Shown one piece after another: positions 5,760 through 9,239 of a stretch of 9,239 bases of DNA. The DNA lies in assembly GCA_018817205.1 (NCBI GenBank), contig JAHIUE010000015.1:1-9239 (forward strand), read 5' to 3'. The translations under genes were made by a program, and so were the position numbers. Position 1 is the first letter of the stretch. Every line of letters starts with the position of its first letter. The notes below the pieces were generated by a model. It worked only from the letters and a program-made list of their open reading frames with translations, ran no database searches and was not told the DNA's origin. This DNA is from Patescibacteria group bacterium. GTDB taxonomy: Bacteria > Patescibacteriota > Microgenomatia > Daviesbacterales > UBA10151.

Positions 5760-8700
5760 GCCTTCTCCTTTTCCTGAACTCCTGTATCTATTACCTCGAA
5801 TGGGCTACTTTCAGCTTCCAGCTCCCCAGCCGCAGCCTCCGGCCTCATTTCCAAAACTTCCTTAAGCTGAGCAACTTCTTGTGCCACTTCAGGTTTCTCT
5901 TCAACCTCAGGAGCCTGGACAATTTTAGCACCCAAAGTTTCAACAGAAAGACCTAAGGCCTGCAACTCTTTCACCAAAACCTTAAAAGATTCAGGAATTA
6001 AAGCTTGAGGAATATCAATACCTTTGACAATCGCCTCAAAAGCCTTTGCCCGACCTATTACATCATCTGATTTTATAGTCAGCATTTCTTGTAAAATATG
6101 TGCCGCGCCATATGCTTCCAAAGCCCAAACTTCCATCTCTCCCAATCGTTGCCCTCCCATTTGGGCTTTTCCACCCAAAGGCTGTTGCGTTACCAAAGAA
6201 TAAGGTCCTGTGGAGCGGGCGTGAATTTTCTCCTCAACCATATGGATCAATTTCAGAATATAGTTTTTGCCAACCACTATCTTATTCTCGAACGGCTCTC
6301 CGGTCCTGCCATCAAAAAGTTGAACTTTACCGTCAACAGGAATTCCTGCTTTTTTAAACTCTTCAATCAAGCTACTTTCTGAAATTTTTTCAAAAACCGG
6401 CGCCACTATTTTATAGCCAAGTTTTTCCGCTACAAAACCCCAGTGGGATTCCAAAAGCTGCCCTAAATTCATACGAGAGAGAACCGACAGCGGAGAAATA
6501 ATAATATCCACCGGTGTCCCGTCATCAAGATATGGCATATCGGAAGAAGGCACAATCTTTGAAATAACTCCTTTGTTACCATGACGGCCTGCCAATTTAT
6601 CACCGGCAGTCACCTTTCTCATCTGTGCCACTTTAACTTTAATTCTCTGCAAAGTACCGGTGTCCAGTTCGTCTCCTTCGTCGCGGGAAAGGATTTGTAT
6701 TCCGATAACTGTACCTCTTTCTCCATGAGGGATCCTAAGAGATGTATCCCTGACTTCTTTTGCCTTTTCCCCAAAAATTGCCCGCAGCAGTCTTTCTTCG
6801 GCAGTAAGCTCTGTCTCACCTTTAGGCTGAACTTTTCCTACCAAAATATCACTGGGCCCGACTTCTGCTCCAATCCGCACAATTCCCCCTTCGTCTAAAT
6901 TAGTAAGTGCTTCTTCAGACACGTTTGGAATATCGCGGGTAAGCTCCTCGGGTCCGAGTTTTGTTTCCACCACATCAATTTCATATTCTTCAATGTGAAT
7001 TGAGGTCAGGATATCTTCCCAAACTAATCTATCGGAAATAACAATGGCGTCTTCGTATCCCAAACCGTCAAAACTCATATAGGCAATAAGTAAATTCTGC
7101 CCCAAGGCTAGCTCTCCATTTTCACAAGCTATACCGTCAATTAAAAGATCTCCTTTTTTAACTTTATCTCCACTTACAACAACCGGCTTTTGCGAATAAC
7201 AGGTACCTTGAGGAGAATGGATAAACTTTTGAATTTCGAAAGTAGACTCACCGTCTTTTGTCTTTAAGACAACTTTTTCCCCATCCACATATTTAACAGT
7301 TCCGTCGCCAGGCGCCCTTACCACCCTACCCATATTGTCAGCAACCACCCTTTCCATGCCGGTTCCAACAATAGGAGCCGCGGGTTTAAGCAGGGGAACT
7401 GCCTGACATTGCATTTGGGTACCCATGAGGGCACGATTAGCGTCGTCGTTTGCCAAAAAGGGTATCAAAGAAGCGCTAGTTCCAAAAATCTGTTGAGGAG
7501 AAATATCTATTAAATCTATGTTTTCTGCAGGTCCTTCAAAAAAACTCCCCTGGAAACGAATGGGGACCCTTTCGTCAAGAATAAACCCGCTTTCGTCGGT
7601 ATTAACGGTTGCCTCGGTGATATGGTAAACCTCTTCATCATCAGCTGTAAAATAAACAAGCTCATCAGTTACTTTCGATTTACCCCGCAGCTTAATAACT
7701 TTTCTATAAGGAGTTTCCAAAAACCCATATTCATTAATACGGGCATGAAGAGCAAGATATGTCACCAGACCTATATTTTGACCTTCAGGAGAACGGATCG
7801 GATCAATCCTGCCGTATTGACTGTGGTTTATGTCACGCACAGAAAAAGAGGCTCGATCCCGGGTTATACCGCCTGCACCCATTACGGAAAGTCTTCTTAG
7901 ATGGTCTAGTTCTGACAGCGGATTAACTTGGTCCAAAATAGAAGAAAGTTGGGAAGAGCGGAAAAATTCATTAACTGCCGCAATGACAGGTTTGGCATTA
8001 ATAAGTCCGCCAGAGGAAACCTCCTGATCCGCAGCAATCAGACTCATTCTCTCTTTAATAATTCTTTCCAGTCTTAGAACTCCGATCCTGAAGGCATTTT
8101 GCTGGACTAATTCTCCGGCACACCTAACACGCCTATTGGCCAGATGGTCAATATCATCCAGTCTCCCTTCGCCTTGGCTTAGTTTAATTAAATACTTTAA
8201 GGTAGCAATAATATCGTCCTTCATTAGAATCCAATTTTCAGAAGTATTTGGCACATCTAGACTTAACCTCTTGTTAATCTTGAATCTACCAACCTTGCTT
8301 AAACTATAGCGCCGCCCGTTAAAGAACATGCCGTCAAGTAATGCTTTTGCATTGTCCAAAACTACCGGATCACCCGGGCGCATCTTCCTAAAAATTTCAA
8401 GCAGAGCTTCATCGGAATTTGTGGTCGGGTCTTTTTGCAATGTTGCTTCAACAAATTTATCCTCACCCGTATCCGCATCTGCAAATAAAGAGACTATGGT
8501 TTCATTCTCGGAAAATCCTAAAGCGCGGAGTAAGGTGGTGGCGGCAAATTTCCTTCTCCTATCTATTTTTGCAGTTAAAACCCCGCTGCGGGTGATGGAA
8601 AACTCAAGCCAAGAACCCCTATATGGACGAATTTCAGCAGAAAATAGTCTTTTTCCGGTAATTGGATCATCAACTGCCTGGAAAAATACTCCTGGGGAAC

Positions 8701-9118
8701 GAACCAATTGGTTAATGATAACCCTTTCCACACCATTGACGATAAAGGTCCCTTTATCGGTCATTTGCGGAATATCTCCCAAAAATACATCTTGTTTATA
8801 TCTTTGCCCTGTTTGCTTATTAATTAAAATCGCCTCTATTTTTAGAGGCGCATCAAATGTTACTCCCTTTTCCCGGGCCATTTCGGAAGTATATTTACCT
8901 TTACCGAAATAAAAAGACCCTAGTTCCAGGGTCCAATTTTTTCCTGTGAAATCTTCAACAGGGGAAATCTCCCCTAAGACTTCCCTAATGCCGGTTTTCA
9001 AAAACCAGTTATAGGAATCAAGTTGAATTTGAATTAAATTAAGTTCGGGAACAACTGGGGGTCTTTTTCTCCAATATTTACGTTTGATATCTTTTGTGCT
9101 TGCTGTATTTAGTAACAT
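5756..9118 (-). CDS. rpoB: DNA-directed RNA polymerase subunit beta (1120 aa)
   Basis: Beta is the second large catalytic subunit of RNA polymerase. Landmarks in order: N-terminal KRPPVVPELNLIQIQLDSY; the lobe and protrusion with DKGTFIVNGVERVI and QLVRSPGVFF; the rifampicin region (Q390 to S411); GRIDPIRSPEG; the active-site ED pair E689-D690; GDKLAGRHGNKG with K841 and K849, equivalent to E. coli K1065 and K1073; SRMNLGQ; and the clamp-anchoring C-terminus GGKAQMGGQRLGEMEVW. The protein is shorter than E. coli beta (1342 aa) because the lineage-specific inserts are missing. After the usual C-terminal end (about residue 1062) a tail of some 58 residues, rich in Glu, Ala and Pro, is added. 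The start gives MLLNTASTK and has a modest AGGG 10 nt upstream; no other ATG fits. Rifampicin-contact positions differ from E. coli. The gene ends with TGA, so UGA is a stop here. Confidence 0.99.
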   Translation of the reverse strand: MLLNTASTKDIKRKYWRKRPPVVPELNLIQIQLDSYNWFLKTGIREVLGEISPVEDFTGKNWTLELGSFYFGKGKYTSEMAREKGVTFDAPLKIEAILINKQTGQRYKQDVFLGDIPQMTDKGTFIVNGVERVIINQLVRSPGVFFQAVDDPITGKRLFSAEIRPYRGSWLEFSITRSGVLTAKIDRRRKFAATTLLRALGFSENETIVSLFADADTGEDKFVEATLQKDPTTNSDEALLEIFRKMRPGDPVVLDNAKALLDGMFFNGRRYSLSKVGRFKINKRLSLDVPNTSENWILMKDDIIATLKYLIKLSQGEGRLDDIDHLANRRVRCAGELVQQNAFRIGVLRLERIIKERMSLIAADQEVSSGGLINAKPVIAAVNEFFRSSQLSSILDQVNPLSELDHLRRLSVMGAGGITRDRASFSVRDINHSQYGRIDPIRSPEGQNIGLVTYLALHARINEYGFLETPYRKVIKLRGKSKVTDELVYFTADDEEVYHITEATVNTDESGFILDERVPIRFQGSFFEGPAENIDLIDISPQQIFGTSASLIPFLANDDANRALMGTQMQCQAVPLLKPAAPIVGTGMERVVADNMGRVVRAPGDGTVKYVDGEKVVLKTKDGESTFEIQKFIHSPQGTCYSQKPVVVSGDKVKKGDLLIDGIACENGELALGQNLLIAYMSFDGLGYEDAIVISDRLVWEDILTSIHIEEYEIDVVETKLGPEELTRDIPNVSEEALTNLDEGGIVRIGAEVGPSDILVGKVQPKGETELTAEERLLRAIFGEKAKEVRDTSLRIPHGERGTVIGIQILSRDEGDELDTGTLQRIKVKVAQMRKVTAGDKLAGRHGNKGVISKIVPSSDMPYLDDGTPVDIIISPLSVLSRMNLGQLLESHWGFVAEKLGYKIVAPVFEKISESSLIEEFKKAGIPVDGKVQLFDGRTGEPFENKIVVGKNYILKLIHMVEEKIHARSTGPYSLVTQQPLGGKAQMGGQRLGEMEVWALEAYGAAHILQEMLTIKSDDVIGRAKAFEAIVKGIDIPQALIPESFKVLVKELQALGLSVETLGAKIVQAPEVEEKPEVAQEVAQLKEVLEMRPEAAAGELEAESSPFEVIDTGVQEKEKA
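5765..5770 (-). promoter_or_regulatory. Ribosome binding site of rpoC within the end of rpoB
   Basis: AAGGAG on the minus strand lies 5 nt before the rpoC ATG, inside the last codons of rpoB. Together with the ATGA overlap it supports coupled synthesis of the two large polymerase subunits in equal amounts. Confidence 0.75.
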
Positions 9119-9157
9119 TAGTAGATGGCCCTATTCGATCGGAATCAACAAAACCAA

Positions 9158-9175
9158 GCGTACGTAATCGTACGC
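9158..9175 (-). promoter_or_regulatory. Perfect palindromic hairpin in the rpoB leader
   Basis: GCGTACG and CGTACGC form a perfect 7-bp stem around a 4-nt loop, about 20 nt into the predicted leader. On the minus strand it is followed by TTGGTTTTGTTG, a T-rich but interrupted run, so it would be at best a weak terminator or a pause site. It could also be a DNA operator, since the arms are palindromic. The stretch 9119-9157 between it and rpoB holds only the probable ribosome site AGGG and no leader ORF. Confidence 0.6.
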
Positions 9176-9201
9176 CTACTTTTTTCTATTCAGTTAAGAT
9201 T

Positions 9202-9230
9202 AATTTAACACAAACAATATAGGCCGTCAA
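9202..9230 (-). promoter_or_regulatory. Probable sigma70-type promoter of rpoB
   Basis: On the minus strand TTGACG (9230-9225), a 17-bp spacer and TAAATT (9207-9202) match the consensus at five and four of six positions. The bases just before the -10 read TGT, which gives an extended -10 (TGn). The predicted start is near 9195, leaving a leader of about 77 nt. This suggests that rpoBC can be transcribed independently of whatever lies upstream, which in many bacteria is rplJL. Confidence 0.65.
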
Positions 9231-9239
9231 GAGGGAAAA

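Noticed and set aside
6619..6819. 66-codon minus-strand frame inside rpoB
   Set aside because: It overlaps the conserved GDKLAGRHGNKG region in another frame, has no plausible ribosome site and no family resemblance.
8328..8912. Open frame of 194 codons on the plus strand
   Set aside because: It lies antisense inside rpoB, is rich in Ser as expected from the complement of the real frame, has no ribosome site and resembles no protein I know.
2037..9118. Inteins or introns in rpoB and rpoC
   Set aside because: Both frames are uninterrupted, motif order and spacing are normal, and the lengths are on the short side, leaving no room for an insert of that kind.
9158..9185. Plus-strand intrinsic terminator (7-bp stem then T6)
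   Set aside because: No plus-strand gene precedes it, and the T-run starts 4 nt after the stem. It is kept as a leader hairpin of rpoB, with two-way action only a possibility.
1..9239. tRNA, rRNA, CRISPR array, insertion sequence or phage genes
   Set aside because: Coding genes fill nearly the whole window. The only gaps over 50 bp (771-851 and 9119-9239) contain no cloverleaf, direct-repeat array or transposase sequence.

Overview
The window is a compact block of the bacterial transcription and translation core. Every convincing gene is on the minus strand, so the reading order runs from high to low coordinates: rpoB, rpoC, rpsL, rpsG, a 73-residue orphan, a 74-residue Gre-type protein, and the first 181 codons of fusA, cut by the left edge. 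The small RNA polymerase subunits (beta 1120 aa, beta' 1240 aa), very tight gene spacing, AT-leaning base composition and several unusual residues in otherwise invariant motifs suggest a reduced-genome, uncultivated lineage. My best guess is Candidate Phyla Radiation/Patescibacteria, perhaps Microgenomates, but this rests on family resemblance and not on a tree. TGA acts as a normal stop at the end of rpoB, which argues against the UGA-recoded codes of SR1/Gracilibacteria.

Layout. At the right edge (9119-9239) is a good sigma70-type promoter with an extended -10, followed by a leader of about 77 nt with a perfect 7-bp palindromic hairpin; rpoB starts at 9118. rpoB and rpoC overlap by ATGA. 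rpoC-rpsL and rpsL-rpsG are each separated by one base, so these four genes look translationally coupled. The orphan (852-1073) starts 16 bp after rpsG. An 81-bp gap (771-851) then holds a second good promoter followed at once by an intrinsic terminator. After it come the Gre-type gene and fusA, again one base apart.

How it fits together. RpoB and RpoC form the catalytic core of RNA polymerase. S12 and S7 are 30S subunit proteins and EF-G is the translocase, as in a classical str operon joined to rpoBC. The most unusual element is the Gre-type gene. It encodes only the N-terminal coiled-coil finger of GreA/GreB, with both catalytic acidic residues, and stops where the C-terminal polymerase-docking domain should begin. 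It is produced beside the polymerase genes, and its leader has a promoter-then-terminator layout resembling the known greA leader of E. coli. Beta also carries natural substitutions in the rifampicin pocket, and beta' has Arg in place of the usual His at the start of the bridge helix.
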